A DNA stretch of 64,000 bases from Acidobacteriaceae bacterium (GTDB lineage Bacteria > Acidobacteriota > Terriglobia > Terriglobales > Acidobacteriaceae): the NCBI GenBank assembly GCA_025350325.1, contig JANXYB010000045.1:40801-104800 (forward strand), written 5' to 3'. Numbering within the stretch: position 1 is the stretch's first letter; each line of letters starts with the position of its first letter. Shown piece after piece: positions 41,139-50,658 of this stretch. The position numbers and the translations under genes are program-made. The notes under the pieces were generated by a model. That model saw nothing but the letters and a program-made list of their open reading frames with translations. It had not been told where the DNA came from and did no database searches.

Positions 41139-42512
41139 ATGCCGTCATTCCTTGCAAGCTGCCGATTTGCTTCGTCGCTTGCACCAAGTCTCTTCGTATT
41201 CGCCGTGGCCGCAGGCAGTCAGACCCTTGAGCATCGCCCGCCGCCGAAGCCCCCGGCTCCGCACGATTCCGCCGCGTTGGTTGCCGATGAGCCCGTTTTG
41301 GCTAAGGGCACCAGCTTGCAGGTGGAAATCGACCGGCACTATCCAGTAAAAATCGGAGAGCCCATCGAGGCGCACCTGCTGCACCCTATTTACGCGCAGG
41401 GAAAACTTGCCGTGCTCGCAAACACTGCCTTGCGCGGTCGCGTTGTCGCCCTTCAACCGGACCGCAAGACCCGCTGGCACGCCCGTCTACGGGGAGACTT
41501 CACGCCCTTCCACACCGTGCAGGTGCAGTTCAAAGAGTTGCTGCTCCCTTCCGGTCCAGTCGCCATCTCCGCCGATGCAGCGGCTAACGGTGCACCGATG
41601 TTGCACCTTGCCGCGCCCGGCGCCTCACCCAGGCAATCTTTGATTGCCCGCGAATGGGCCGCAGTCAAAAGTCAGTTACACGACCGCGTCGACTTCTTCA
41701 CCGCGCCCGGCAAGGGTGATCGTGCTTTGCAGATCCTCTATCACGAGCTTCCCTACCACCCTGAGAGGATCGAGGTCCACACCGCGTGGTCGTTTGAGCT
41801 GAACGCGCCCCTCGACTTGCCAACTTTGCCTGCGCCTATCCCGGATACTGTTGCTCCGGCTTCGGTCGCGAGAAATCCTGAAATCTGGGCGGTGCACGCG
41901 ATTCTCTCGCACGATCTCACCTCGGCCACCGCCAAGGCGGGCGACCCGCTGGAGGCTCTCGTCGTCGAGCCTGTCTACGACCGCGACAAGCAACTCGTAG
42001 TTCCGCAAGGCTCGATACTGGCAGGCAAGGTGTCCGCTGCCAAGGCTGCTCGTTTTTTCGGCCGCAATGGCAAGCTGCGCTTCACCTTTCAGCAAGTGCA
42101 ATTTCCTGAGGGATTCAGCCGAAACGTGCAGGGCGCTCTCGCCGGCGCCGCCACTGAAAAATCGCAAGATCTCTCTCTCGACGCTGAAGGAACCATCAGT
42201 CCCCGCAACCAATCCCGCGCGGTTGCGCCCCTGCTGCTTTCGCTGCTCGCCAGCCGTGCTCTCGATGACGACGGCGATATGATTGCCCATAATGGAGTAG
42301 CCTCGAACGGCTTCGGTCTGGTAGGCCGCGTCGTGGGTGTGGCCGCCGGCAATCGCAACTTCGCCGCCGGGCTTGGCTTCTACGCTGCTGCATTGTCGTT
42401 CTACGACAACTTCCTCCACACCGGCGGTGACGTCGTCTTCCCCAAAGACACGCGAATCGACATCGACACCACTCCGCTGCGCGCGCCTGTGTTGAAGCCG
42501 GCTGGTCAGTAA
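41139..42512 (+). CDS. Exported protein with duplicated beta-rich domain, function unknown
   Basis: The 457-aa protein has a signal peptide (about 1-29). Two related segments appear: VKIGEPIEAHLLHPIYAQGKLAVLANTALRGRV (about 70-102) and AKAGDPLEALVVEPVYDRDKQLVVPQGSILAGKV (about 267-300). They show a duplicated domain that recurs in acidobacterial envelope proteins and vaguely resembles the VirB10/TrbI-type periplasmic strand pattern. The C-terminus has a glycine/alanine-rich stretch (GFGLVGRVVGVAAGNRNFAAG) and may be membrane associated. AGGAG lies 9 nt before the ATG. No catalytic motif was seen. Confidence 0.7.
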   Translation: MPSFLASCRFASSLAPSLFVFAVAAGSQTLEHRPPPKPPAPHDSAALVADEPVLAKGTSLQVEIDRHYPVKIGEPIEAHLLHPIYAQGKLAVLANTALRGRVVALQPDRKTRWHARLRGDFTPFHTVQVQFKELLLPSGPVAISADAAANGAPMLHLAAPGASPRQSLIAREWAAVKSQLHDRVDFFTAPGKGDRALQILYHELPYHPERIEVHTAWSFELNAPLDLPTLPAPIPDTVAPASVARNPEIWAVHAILSHDLTSATAKAGDPLEALVVEPVYDRDKQLVVPQGSILAGKVSAAKAARFFGRNGKLRFTFQQVQFPEGFSRNVQGALAGAATEKSQDLSLDAEGTISPRNQSRAVAPLLLSLLASRALDDDGDMIAHNGVASNGFGLVGRVVGVAAGNRNFAAGLGFYAAALSFYDNFLHTGGDVVFPKDTRIDIDTTPLRAPVLKPAGQ

Positions 42513-42563
42513 GCCATCGCTGCATAGCGGCGAAATAATCCACTCACCCAAGACATTTCTGTT

Positions 42564-42592
42564 GCAGATATATCCGTGATGGATATATCTGC
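42564..42592 (+). promoter_or_regulatory. Perfect inverted-repeat operator upstream of the PadR gene
   Basis: GCAGATATATCC and GGATATATCTGC form a perfect 12-bp inverted repeat with a 5-nt spacer. It ends 5 nt before the PadR ATG at 42598. PadR dimers bind such AT-rich dyads, so this is a strong candidate autoregulatory site. It leaves no room for a separate ribosome site, suggesting a leaderless or very short-leader transcript (inference). Confidence 0.75.
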
Positions 42593-42597
42593 AGCCA

Positions 42598-42942
42598 ATG
42601 GCAGTCGGAACCCTACCTGCAGCGCCCCTTTCCCCGTCCGTTTTCGCAATCTTGCTTTCGCTGGCCGAAGGCGATAAACACGGTTACGCCATGATGAAAG
42701 ACGCTCGAGACCCCAAAGGGGGCGGCATCCACATGGGCCCCGGCACTTTGTATGGGTCTATCGAACGCATGACACGCAACAGACTTGTCCAGGAATCAGA
42801 CATTCAGGATGACGAGCGCCGCCGCTACTATCGCCTCACGGGGCTGGGGCGGTCGGTACTCGCCGCGGAGTTGGAACGCCTCGACGCCGCAGTGACTTCA
42901 GCACGCTCCTTGGGCCTGCTGCCCCAAGGAGGCCGCTCTTGA
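42598..42942 (+). CDS. PadR family transcriptional regulator
   Basis: The 114-aa winged-helix protein has the PadR pattern: FAILLSLAEGDKHGYAMMKDA, MGPGTLYGSIERMTRNRLVQES and RRRYYRLTGLGRSVLAAELERL. It represses, usually relieved by a ligand; the ligand is unknown. The gene has no normal Shine-Dalgarno because the inverted repeat abuts the ATG. Its stop overlaps the TTG of the following membrane-protein gene (TTGA), so the pair form a regulator-effector unit, as seen with other PadR genes next to membrane proteins. Confidence 0.93.
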   Translation: MAVGTLPAAPLSPSVFAILLSLAEGDKHGYAMMKDARDPKGGGIHMGPGTLYGSIERMTRNRLVQESDIQDDERRRYYRLTGLGRSVLAAELERLDAAVTSARSLGLLPQGGRS

Positions 42943-43802
42943 GCCACCCCAAAGATTTACCCGAATGTTCCTCAAGACTCGAACGCCTCTACACAAGGGC
43001 CTTAGGGCTCTATCCCCACCAATTTCGCGATACTTACGCCGAAGCTATGCGCCGCAGTTTCTGCGACGCCATGGATGACCGCACCCTGCCCCGTCGAAAA
43101 CTTGTTTCGCTGCTGGTAATAGACCTGTTCTTCTCCCTGCTAAAGGAGCATTTCGCGATGATGCGCATATCTCTTTTCCGTCCGGCTCTTATCTTCAACG
43201 CCCTCGTGCTCGCTGGAATCTCAACCATATTGGCGCAGGCCCTTTACACCATTCCGCAACAGATTTTGCGCCTCGGGCTCGATGACCCGCAGATTCAATT
43301 GGCCGATGATCTGGCAACCCGCCTCGAGCAAGGAGAATCTCCCACTGCGGCTGTGTCCGCCAACTCAATCGATATGGCCCGCAGTCTGGCTCCCTTCGTC
43401 ATCGCATACGACGACGAAGGACGGCCGCTTGCCTCGCAGGCACTGTTGAATGGAGCAACGCCCGCCCCGCCCAGCGGAGTTTTCGCCTACGTTCGCCAGC
43501 ACGGACAGGATCGCGTAAGTTGGCAACCGGTCTTGGGAAATGCGCAGGAAGATCGAATCACTGCACAGACTGGCGCACGCAAAATGCAAGGTGTTCGTAT
43601 AGCCGCCGTGGTTCAGCGCGTCTATGGGCCGCATCCGGGATTCGTCCTCGCCGGACGCAATATGCGCGAAGTGGAGGCTCGCGAACATCAAGTGGCGCAG
43701 ATGGCCGGTCTGGCGTGGCTGGCAATGCTTGGGCTGATTGTAGCTGGGAGTCTCGCTTTCGCCTGGTATACGCAGCCAAGGTCGGCAACGCAGAGCGCGT
43801 GA
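42939..43802 (+). CDS. PadR-linked two-helix membrane protein
   Basis: The 287-aa protein has an N-terminal cytoplasmic region (RLERLYTRALGLYPHQFRDTYAEAMRRSF, of the type next to ADOP/permease leaders). A first transmembrane helix lies around 85-105, an extracytoplasmic domain at about 110-250, and a second helix around 253-275 (MAGLAWLAMLGLIVAGSLAFAW). The layout fits a sensor-like membrane protein, but no catalytic output domain is present. The TTG start has AAGGAGG six bases upstream and overlaps the padR stop. The function is unknown. Confidence 0.8.
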   Translation: MSHPKDLPECSSRLERLYTRALGLYPHQFRDTYAEAMRRSFCDAMDDRTLPRRKLVSLLVIDLFFSLLKEHFAMMRISLFRPALIFNALVLAGISTILAQALYTIPQQILRLGLDDPQIQLADDLATRLEQGESPTAAVSANSIDMARSLAPFVIAYDDEGRPLASQALLNGATPAPPSGVFAYVRQHGQDRVSWQPVLGNAQEDRITAQTGARKMQGVRIAAVVQRVYGPHPGFVLAGRNMREVEAREHQVAQMAGLAWLAMLGLIVAGSLAFAWYTQPRSATQSA

Positions 43803-43896
43803 TTGGGTTGAGGGGAATAGATCAACCAGTCGAATGAGAATATTGATACTTATCACGACCCATTTTCAAAGCAACCCTTTTTCGAATTAGGCAGCT

Positions 43897-44130
43897 TTAT
43901 CTGGGCTTCTTCGCGTCTCGGTGCGCCGAGATTATCCTAATCCCGGAATTTCCCTTATCCGCCTCATCGCGAAGAACTGCGGGTGCGCTTGGCGAAGGCA
44001 AAATCCGTATTTCGCCGTTGCCACTCACAATTGTCAGAAGGTTGCCCGCCTCGAGTCCTAGCTCTTTGCGAATGTTGGATGGAATTAAAATCCTCCCACC
44101 ATCGCCCAAAGTCACTGTTGCAGATATCAT
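43897..44130 (-). CDS. AbrB/SpoVT-family DNA-binding protein, orphan antitoxin-like
   Basis: The 77-aa protein has the swapped-hairpin AbrB motif: TVTLGDGGRILIPSNIRKELGLEAGNLLTIV (about 5-35). Such proteins are usually antitoxins paired with PIN (VapC) or similar toxins. No toxin gene lies on either side: guaA is 290 nt upstream on the same strand and the PadR unit is opposite. It may be an orphan antitoxin or a regulator. A GGGGGGCGAAG stretch precedes the ATG. Confidence 0.85.
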   Translation of the reverse strand: MISATVTLGDGGRILIPSNIRKELGLEAGNLLTIVSGNGEIRILPSPSAPAVLRDEADKGNSGIRIISAHRDAKKPR

Positions 44131-44424
44131 CTTCGCCCCCCGACTCCGCGGTTCTTAGCTGTTCTCCCAGAGACGGCCTGTACCCCAAAACTCATAGTGC
44201 CCATTCATTCAAATTCCTGGTGCGCCATGCTTTGTCATCTTTGGTGTGGAACGACATTGCACTTTTCCGCGCAAGTTCAGCAAGATGCCCTTCGCCCAGT
44301 TAGACTCCTCGAACTCTAGGATGGTCCGATGAAGATTCCGTCATCTTCTAACTGATTTTTCGAATATTTCCACGGCTGGATATTTATAAAGGGTTTGGGT
44401 CGATTGGGCTAGACGGGTACGTGA

Positions 44425-45975
44425 TTATTCCCATTCGATAGTACCGGGCGGCTTCGACGTAATGTCGTACACCACGCGATTGATGCCGCGCACCTCGTTC
44501 ACGATGCGACTTGAGATCCTCTTGAGCACCTCGTGCGGCAACGGCGCCCAATCCGCCGTCATGCCGTCTTCAGAGTGAACGGCGCGCACCGCAGCGGTGT
44601 AAGCGTACGTTCTCTGGTCGCCCATTACTCCGACGCTCATCACCGGAAGCAACACGGCAAAACTTTGCCAGATTTTGTTGTAGAGGCCTGCCGCTTTGAT
44701 TTCTGTGACCACAATTTCGTCTGCTTCTTGCAACAGCGCCACGCGCTCTGGTGTGACCTCGCCCAGGATTCGCACCGCCAGGCCCGGTCCGGGAAAAGGC
44801 TGACGCCCCAAAACATCTTCCGGCATGCCCATATCACGTCCTATGCGCCGTACTTCATCTTTGAAGAGGTCGCGCAACGGCTCAATGAGTTTCAGCTTCA
44901 TCAACTCCGGCAAACCACCCACATTGTGGTGGCTCTTAATGGTCTGGCTTGGCCCCTTCACGCTCGACGACTCAATCACATCGGGGTAAAGCGTACCCTG
45001 CACAAGCCACTCGACGCCGCCGGTCTGCTCAGCGATTCGGGCAGCCTCGTCGTCGAAAACAGCTATAAATTCGCCACCTATTATCTTGCGCTTGGTTTCA
45101 GGATCGGTGACCCCGGCAAGCTTTGAGAGAAACCGTTCGCTTGCATCCACCGCAACAATATTCAAGCCGAGTTTGTCGCGCAGATTCTTTTGCACGCTGA
45201 TGAATTCGTTCTTGCGGAGTACGCCGTTATTCACGAATATGCAGGTCAATTGGGGGCCAATCGCTTTATGCACCAGCATCGCCGCGACCGAGGAATCCAC
45301 TCCGCCTGAGAGCCCGCAAATCACGTGCCCCTTGCCGACTTTCGCGCGGATATTTGCGACCGTGGTTTCAATAAAATGCGCGGGTGTCCAGTCGCCGGCG
45401 GCTCCGCAAATGTTGAATACAAAATTCCTGATCAGTTGCGCACCGAGCGGTGTGTGATGCACTTCTGGGTGGAACTGCACCGCCCAGATGCGCCGTTCCT
45501 CATTCGCTATTCCGGCCAGCGCATTTGAGGTAATCGCCGTGCATCTGAAACCTTGCGGCAGTTCCAGGGCCTCGTCTCCGTGGCTCATCCACACTTGAAT
45601 CGTGGGAGGCATTCCCGCGAAAAGCGCGGATGATGTGTCTTCGATTGTTACTTCGGCGTGACCATATTCGCGCTTGGGTGCGGTGCGCACTTTGCCGCCG
45701 AGGTGGTGCACGATGAAGTGCAGTCCGTAGCAAATTCCCAGCATCGGCGCGGGTAAATCGAGAATGTGCAGATCCGCCTTGGGGGCATCCGCGTCGTATA
45801 CCGACGACGGGCCGCCTGACAATATAACGCCAAGGGGCTTGTAAGCCTCGATTTCAGCGAGAGGCGCAGTGCAGGGCAGCACGACTGAAAATACGTTCAG
45901 CTCGCGAATGCGCCGTGCAATGAGCTGGGTATACTGCGAGCCAAAATCGAGGATAACAATTGTCTGGGTGTCCAC
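44425..45975 (-). CDS. guaA: GMP synthase (glutamine-hydrolysing)
   Basis: GuaA converts XMP to GMP using glutamine and ATP. The 516-aa length is standard. The N-terminal class I glutamine amidotransferase has the GICYG nucleophile motif (about 78-82) and the [10 protein letters not shown] catalytic His/Glu region. The ATP pyrophosphatase P-loop is [14 protein letters not shown]. The C-terminal dimerisation domain ends with [24 protein letters not shown] residues. The start is GTG with an AGGGG run immediately upstream, an unusually short spacing. It is followed by 294 nt with no gene. Confidence 0.97.
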   Translation of the reverse strand: MDTQTIVILDFGSQYTQLIARRIRELNVFSVVLPCTAPLAEIEAYKPLGVILSGGPSSVYDADAPKADLHILDLPAPMLGICYGLHFIVHHLGGKVRTAPKREYGHAEVTIEDTSSALFAGMPPTIQVWMSHGDEALELPQGFRCTAITSNALAGIANEERRIWAVQFHPEVHHTPLGAQLIRNFVFNICGAAGDWTPAHFIETTVANIRAKVGKGHVICGLSGGVDSSVAAMLVHKAIGPQLTCIFVNNGVLRKNEFISVQKNLRDKLGLNIVAVDASERFLSKLAGVTDPETKRKIIGGEFIAVFDDEAARIAEQTGGVEWLVQGTLYPDVIESSSVKGPSQTIKSHHNVGGLPELMKLKLIEPLRDLFKDEVRRIGRDMGMPEDVLGRQPFPGPGLAVRILGEVTPERVALLQEADEIVVTEIKAAGLYNKIWQSFAVLLPVMSVGVMGDQRTYAYTAAVRAVHSEDGMTADWAPLPHEVLKRISSRIVNEVRGINRVVYDITSKPPGTIEWE

Positions 45976-46272
45976 CCCCTAGTGTGTCAGGACGCCACCC
46001 GGAATGTAAAGAAATTGGGGCCTGCATCTTCGCGCAGCTTGAGTCCGCATCAAATTCAAGAGCAGTCCCGCTGTCGACGCGGTAACCAACCATAATCGAT
46101 TCATAGTTACTTTTTTGCCGGTCGCCCCCGAACTATCTAGCCAAGCCATTGCTACCAAAGCCCCATTGTGTCGATACAGCTAGCACGCTAGTTTTTTGAC
46201 ATAGAGTCGCAGTTCTGAACAAACAGGCCGCGCACTCTCAGCAAGCAAACGAAAGAGAAAGAGGAACGGCAC
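45976..46272. other. Divergent intergenic region upstream of guaA
   Basis: No gene was recognised. AGCTAG-CACG-CTAGTT (46179-46194) is a short hairpin with a T-run on the plus strand, followed at once by TTGACA (46196-46201), which could be the -35 of a promoter for the small gene at 46273. No good -10 was found 17 nt further. The guaA promoter was not located. Confidence 0.4.
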
Positions 46273-46584
46273 ATGGACATTTTGAATCTTGGGTCCGCCC
46301 TAACCATCGTGCGCGATCATGTCCCGCTGTTCGCTTTCCTGCTGCTCGCCTTGCCGCCATTCTCGTTCATAACGATCAAGTTTTGGCTGGCACACCGGTC
46401 GGCGTCCAAAACCCAGGCGCCGACTGAGTGGTTCGTTTCCCGCAACCAGGATTCAGACGGAATGCGTTGCCTTTTCGATCAGGAGTCGGGAAAATCCGAT
46501 TTCAATTCGGACTCACCTTATCAACTGGCACAAATGCGGCAGGCCAGGCAGTTGAAAGGCATCAAGACCACGCGCGTCGCCTGA
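46273..46584 (+). CDS. Small single-pass membrane protein, function unknown
   Basis: The 103-aa product begins MDILNLGSALTIVRDHVPLF. It has one transmembrane helix (about 20-42, FAFLLLALPPFSFITIKFWLA) and a polar tail with Gln/Ser-rich character. No domain was recognised. GAGGA lies 7 nt before the ATG, a good ribosome site. It converges on the amidohydrolase gene. Confidence 0.65.
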   Translation: MDILNLGSALTIVRDHVPLFAFLLLALPPFSFITIKFWLAHRSASKTQAPTEWFVSRNQDSDGMRCLFDQESGKSDFNSDSPYQLAQMRQARQLKGIKTTRVA

Positions 46585-46646
46585 TATCCAGCCCCTGCTC
46601 TATCCCGCCGTAATACTTCCCGGCCCAACCCTCGCAACCGCACATA

Positions 46647-47969
46647 TCAATTCTTTTCGACGCCCGCAGCCTTGTAAATAACGCCCGCCTTCATCACGAA
46701 CTTCACATTTTGGAGCACGCGCACATCCTCCAACGGATTCTTATCGACGGCGATAATGTCGGCCCATTTACCCGGCTCCAGTGAACCGGTCTTCGCCGAC
46801 CAGCCCATCAGGTCAGCCGCATTGAGCGTCGCCGATTGCAGCGCAGCCAACGGCGCCATGCCAAGCTGATTCACGTAAACATCAAGCTCATGTGCGTTCA
46901 AGCCATGTGGATAAACAGCGGCATCGGTACCGAGGGCAATCTTCACCCCTGCCTGCATCGCATGCTTGATGTTGTTTTTCGCTACCGCGCTCACGTCGAC
47001 CATCTTCTGGTGATAAAACGGCGGCAGCTTACCCTTCTCGAGCATCCAGTCTTCGAGATAGAGTGTCGGCACCAGGTAGGTACCGTGCGTTTTCATCGCG
47101 GCAATGGCTTCGTCGTTAATGTAGCTGCCATGTTCGATTGAATCGACGCCGGCCTCGCTGGCCCACAAGATACCCTGCGCCCCATGCGCGTGCGCCGCAA
47201 CCTTGCGTCCCAACCGATGCGCATCGGCCACAATTGCCTGCATCTCTTCGCGCGTGTATTGCGACGCCTGCGGGTCATCGCCTTTTGAAAGCACCCCGCC
47301 GGTGGCGCAAATCTTGATCAGGTCCGCTCCGTACTTGATGTTCTGCCGCACCTTCTGCTGAACCGCCGCAATACCGTCCGCGACACCGCCATCGACAAGG
47401 TGATATTTCGCGGGCAGCAAATTCTGATCGCAGTGACCACCGGTAATTCCAAGCGGCGGTCCGCTCACCTGCATATGCGGTCCCGCAACCTGTCCCGCAT
47501 TGATGGCGTCGCGCAAATCTATATCGGTATAGCCGCCAGCCCCAACGTTTCGTACGGAGGTGAACCCCGCCAGCAGCGTAGTACGCGCGTTGACCACCCC
47601 GTTGATGGCCTCCTTGGCATCGGTACCGGTCAATTCAAGATAAGGATCAAATTCGGTATTCGATGTGATGTGAGTATGAACATCGATCAATCCCGGCATC
47701 ACGGTCATCGCACCTAAATCGACAACAAGATCATTAGGTTGTGCCTGAACAGAAGCCGTGGGGCCAATAGACGCAATCGAATCTCCCACCACCACGATGG
47801 TCTCTGCGTCCAGCAGTTTGCCTGTCCTGACGTCGAGCAGCCGTCCGGCACGCACCAGGGTGCGTTTCAGCGGTGCCTTGTCATCGTGTTGAGCCTCTAA
47901 TCGGGTGACGAAGCCCATGACGCCCAACCCCAAGCACACGTACACAACCAGCTTTTGCTTTGCGCTCAT
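46647..47969 (-). CDS. Secreted amidohydrolase (imidazolonepropionase-like)
   Basis: The 440-aa product has a signal peptide (MSAKQKLVVYVCLGLGVMGFVTRLEA) and the full amidohydrolase fold. Metal ligands are all present: H98 and H100 in GLIDVHTH, His in VAAHAHGAQG, SIEHGSYI, and Asp in LGTDAAVY. The lysine in LIKICATGG may be the carboxylated bridging ligand. The C-terminus (LEPGKWADIIAVDKNPLEDV) is typical of secreted Xaa-Pro or imidazolonepropionase-like amidohydrolases. ATG 47969 was chosen over an upstream start because it begins the signal peptide with GGGGAG upstream. It is an active-site-complete contrast to the protein at 23,820. Confidence 0.9.
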   Translation of the reverse strand: MSAKQKLVVYVCLGLGVMGFVTRLEAQHDDKAPLKRTLVRAGRLLDVRTGKLLDAETIVVVGDSIASIGPTASVQAQPNDLVVDLGAMTVMPGLIDVHTHITSNTEFDPYLELTGTDAKEAINGVVNARTTLLAGFTSVRNVGAGGYTDIDLRDAINAGQVAGPHMQVSGPPLGITGGHCDQNLLPAKYHLVDGGVADGIAAVQQKVRQNIKYGADLIKICATGGVLSKGDDPQASQYTREEMQAIVADAHRLGRKVAAHAHGAQGILWASEAGVDSIEHGSYINDEAIAAMKTHGTYLVPTLYLEDWMLEKGKLPPFYHQKMVDVSAVAKNNIKHAMQAGVKIALGTDAAVYPHGLNAHELDVYVNQLGMAPLAALQSATLNAADLMGWSAKTGSLEPGKWADIIAVDKNPLEDVRVLQNVKFVMKAGVIYKAAGVEKN

Positions 47970-48218
47970 GCAATTTTCTCCCCAGGAACCGCTAGCGGAG
48001 TGTAGCAAATCGGGCGAACGCCTCTGCCCGGCGCAGTCACACCAAGCCGATTTGGTACTCTGCTTGCAATGCAGCCTGGGCCAGTTGCACGGTCCAGTTG
48101 CTCTGAGCCAGCCACCTTGCACGTCTTCTGGCGCAGCGCTGCTTCAGATTCCTTCGGCCTCTCATTTTGCTTCCGTAGCAATGAGTCTGCCGTGGGCACC
48201 GGTTCACATGAGGAATTG

Positions 48219-50303
48219 ATGAGACCATTTCACCTTGTTTCAGTCCTATTGCTTAGCGCAGCATCCGCCATGGCGCAGGCACCGCTACCTGCGTCCGCAG
48301 CCGATGTTAGACCCACCCCGCCACCGGCGATCAAAAGCTTCGACCTCGCCGCCATCGACAAGACGGCTGACCCCTGCGCTGACTTCTACCAATATGCGTG
48401 TGGTAGCTGGGTCAAGCAAAATCCGATTCCCTCTGACCAGGTGCGTTGGGCGCGCTCGTTTTCGCTGCTGCAGGAACGCAACCGCTACTTGCTTTGGCAG
48501 CAGTTGGACGCTGCGTCAAGAAGCCCCAAAGATCCACTTGAAAAGCAGTACGGCGACTACTACGCGGCCTGCATGAACACTCCGCTTGTCGAGCAGAAGG
48601 GGTTAACGCCGCTAAAGCCCGCGTTCGATCGCATTGCGGCTTTGAAGGATGCGCGCGGCCTCGCGCCACTGATCGGCGAACTTGCCTCCGAGGGCAGCCC
48701 CGCACCACTCTTTCGCTTCAATGTTGAGCAAGACGAAAAGGACTCGACAAAACAGATCGCCGGCATCTCCCAGGCCGGGCTCTCGCTGCCTGATCGCGAC
48801 TACTACATTGTCGAGAACCAGCGCTTTAAAGAAATCCGGAAGCAGTACCTCGAGCACTTGACCAAAATGTTTGTCCTGGCCGGGGACACGCCAGAGAAGG
48901 CGGCGGAGGAAGCTTCGTCTGTCATAAAGATCGAGACTGCACTCGCCAAAGCATCCATGTCGCGCACCGACTTCCGCATGCCCGAGAACCGCTACCACAT
49001 CTACACAGTCCCGGATTTTCAAAAGCTTGCACCTGAATTCGACTTCAACGTCTACTTCAAAGACGTCAATGTCGGCAGCTTCGAAAGTCTCAATGTAGCC
49101 ACGCCTGATTTCTTCAAGGAGATGAATCAACTCATCGCTTCGGAACCCGTAGATGCGTGGAAGTCGTACCTGCGTTGGCAAACGCTGCACGTCTCGGCCG
49201 CCAATCTTCCCAAAGCATTCTTCGACGAAAACTTTGCTTTCTTCGGCAAGACCCTTGCCGGTCAGAAAGAACCGGAGCCGCGTTGGAAGCAGTGCACCTC
49301 GATGACCGACCGTGCCCTCGGCGAAGCGGTCGGCCAGGATTGGGTGAAGAAAAATTTCCCTCCTCAAGCCAAGGCCAATATGGATAAGCTCGTAGCCGCC
49401 CTCGAGAAATCTCTAGGCGACGACATCAAGACGCTGCCTTGGATGAGTGAGGAAACCAAGAAGGCCGCGGAAGAAAAGCTGGCCATGATTCGCAACAAGA
49501 TCGGTTATCCCGAAAAGTGGCGCGACTACACTGCCCTGATGGTTACGCGCGACGACCTTATCGGAGACCTGCACCGTGAAGCGATCTTTGAACGCAATTA
49601 CAACCTCAACAAACTCGGCAAGCCGGTCGACGAAAAAGAATGGGGCATGACGCCGCCCACGGTGAATGCCTACTACAGCTCTTCGATGAACGACATTAAC
49701 TTTCCCGCCGGCATTCTGCAACCGCCCTTCTTCGACTTCACCATTGACCCTGCGGTGAACTTCGGCGGTATCGGCGTCGTCATCGGCCACGAAATGACTC
49801 ACGGGTTCGACGATCAGGGTTCGAAGTACGACGGCAAGGGCAACCTCCGCGAATGGCAGACTGCCGCGGACCGCAAAGCCTTCACCGAGCGCACCGATTG
49901 CGAAGCTGACGAGTATAGCGGCTTTGAAGCGGCTCCCGCACACGACTCGGCGCAGGCGCAAAATCTCAACGGCAAGTTGACGTTGGGTGAAAACACGGCC
50001 GACAACGGCGGGCTGCGCATCGCCTATATGGCTTTGCTCGACACACTGGCGGCGCAGGGCAAATCGATCAATGACAAGATCGACGACTACACTGAGGCGC
50101 AACGCTACTTCATTGGATTTGCCCAGGTCTGGTGTCAGAACCAGACCGAGCAATCCGCCCGCCAGTCGGCGCTCACCGACCCACATTCTCCGGGTCGTTG
50201 GCGCGTAAATGGCTCGGTGCAGAACTTCGATGAATTTGGTAAAGCCTTCAACTGCTCCAAGGGCAAGCCCATGGCGCCCGCGAAGTCCTGCCGCGTTTGG
50301 TAA
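48219..50303 (+). CDS. Secreted M13 family metallopeptidase (neprilysin/PepO-like)
   Basis: The 694-aa product has a signal peptide (MRPFHLVSVLLLSAASAMAQ) and a full M13 architecture. The zinc motif HEMTH is at 524-528 (GVVIGHEMTHGFDDQG), the third ligand E591 lies in LGENTADNGG, and VNAYYSSSMNDINFPAGILQPPFF is the usual substrate-groove segment. M13 peptidases cut oligopeptides outside the cytoplasm and are expanded in Acidobacteriota. ATG 48219 follows GAGGA. A hairpin 14 nt past the stop may end the transcript. Confidence 0.95.
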   Translation: MRPFHLVSVLLLSAASAMAQAPLPASAADVRPTPPPAIKSFDLAAIDKTADPCADFYQYACGSWVKQNPIPSDQVRWARSFSLLQERNRYLLWQQLDAASRSPKDPLEKQYGDYYAACMNTPLVEQKGLTPLKPAFDRIAALKDARGLAPLIGELASEGSPAPLFRFNVEQDEKDSTKQIAGISQAGLSLPDRDYYIVENQRFKEIRKQYLEHLTKMFVLAGDTPEKAAEEASSVIKIETALAKASMSRTDFRMPENRYHIYTVPDFQKLAPEFDFNVYFKDVNVGSFESLNVATPDFFKEMNQLIASEPVDAWKSYLRWQTLHVSAANLPKAFFDENFAFFGKTLAGQKEPEPRWKQCTSMTDRALGEAVGQDWVKKNFPPQAKANMDKLVAALEKSLGDDIKTLPWMSEETKKAAEEKLAMIRNKIGYPEKWRDYTALMVTRDDLIGDLHREAIFERNYNLNKLGKPVDEKEWGMTPPTVNAYYSSSMNDINFPAGILQPPFFDFTIDPAVNFGGIGVVIGHEMTHGFDDQGSKYDGKGNLREWQTAADRKAFTERTDCEADEYSGFEAAPAHDSAQAQNLNGKLTLGENTADNGGLRIAYMALLDTLAAQGKSINDKIDDYTEAQRYFIGFAQVWCQNQTEQSARQSALTDPHSPGRWRVNGSVQNFDEFGKAFNCSKGKPMAPAKSCRVW

Positions 50304-50658
50304 GCAATCCCTGTGCTTGATAGGGCCGCAGCATCTACCGCTGTGGCCCCATCAACCCATCCCTCGCTTCATCCCCGTGCTGCGCGATGACATTTCGCCT
50401 CCGCGATGACATTTCCTCTCTCTAAAGAGTCAAAAATACATCCGTACCTGTAGTGAACGCTTGACGACACGATCTTTATGTCTGTAGCAACCGCGAGGAA
50501 TTGACCTATTTCGCGGCTCGATTTTAGGCCGTATTCGGTGGAAACTAGGCATAATCAACCCTCGCCTTTTACAATGCAGCAGGGACCCATCCCACCCAGC
50601 TCTGCTGTGGAACTAGCAAACTTGGCGGCCGCATGCCGAACCAGGATGAAGGAATCGC
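50304..50658. other. Intergenic region with hairpin and direct repeat
   Basis: A long imperfect hairpin at 50317-50355 (arms 16 nt, loop ATCTACC) follows the M13 gene, without a T-run. A 14-nt direct repeat (CGCGATGACATTTC at 50383-50396 and 50402-50415) lies beyond it. TTGACG at about 50461 could be part of a promoter for the lipoprotein genes, but no clear -10 was seen. No gene was recognised. Confidence 0.5.
50317..50355 (+). terminator. Putative terminator hairpin after the M13 peptidase gene
   Basis: TTGAT-A-GGGCCGCAGC pairs with GCTGTGGCCC-C-ATCAA with one mismatch and one G-U pair. No T-run follows, so it may act as a 3'-end stabiliser or a factor-dependent stop rather than a classical terminator. 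Confidence 0.5.

Noticed and set aside
41676..42551. 291-codon minus-strand frame opposite the exported duplicated-domain protein
   Set aside because: No domain, no signal, and full overlap with a well-supported gene; typical GC-rich antisense shadow.
46179..46201. Small hairpin with TTTTTT and TTGACA upstream of the small membrane gene
   Set aside because: No plus-strand gene ends before it and no matching -10 follows, so neither terminator nor promoter is claimed as a separate feature.
48612..50186. Two long minus-strand frames within the M13 peptidase gene
   Set aside because: They lie opposite a gene with complete zinc motifs and have no recognisable protein features.
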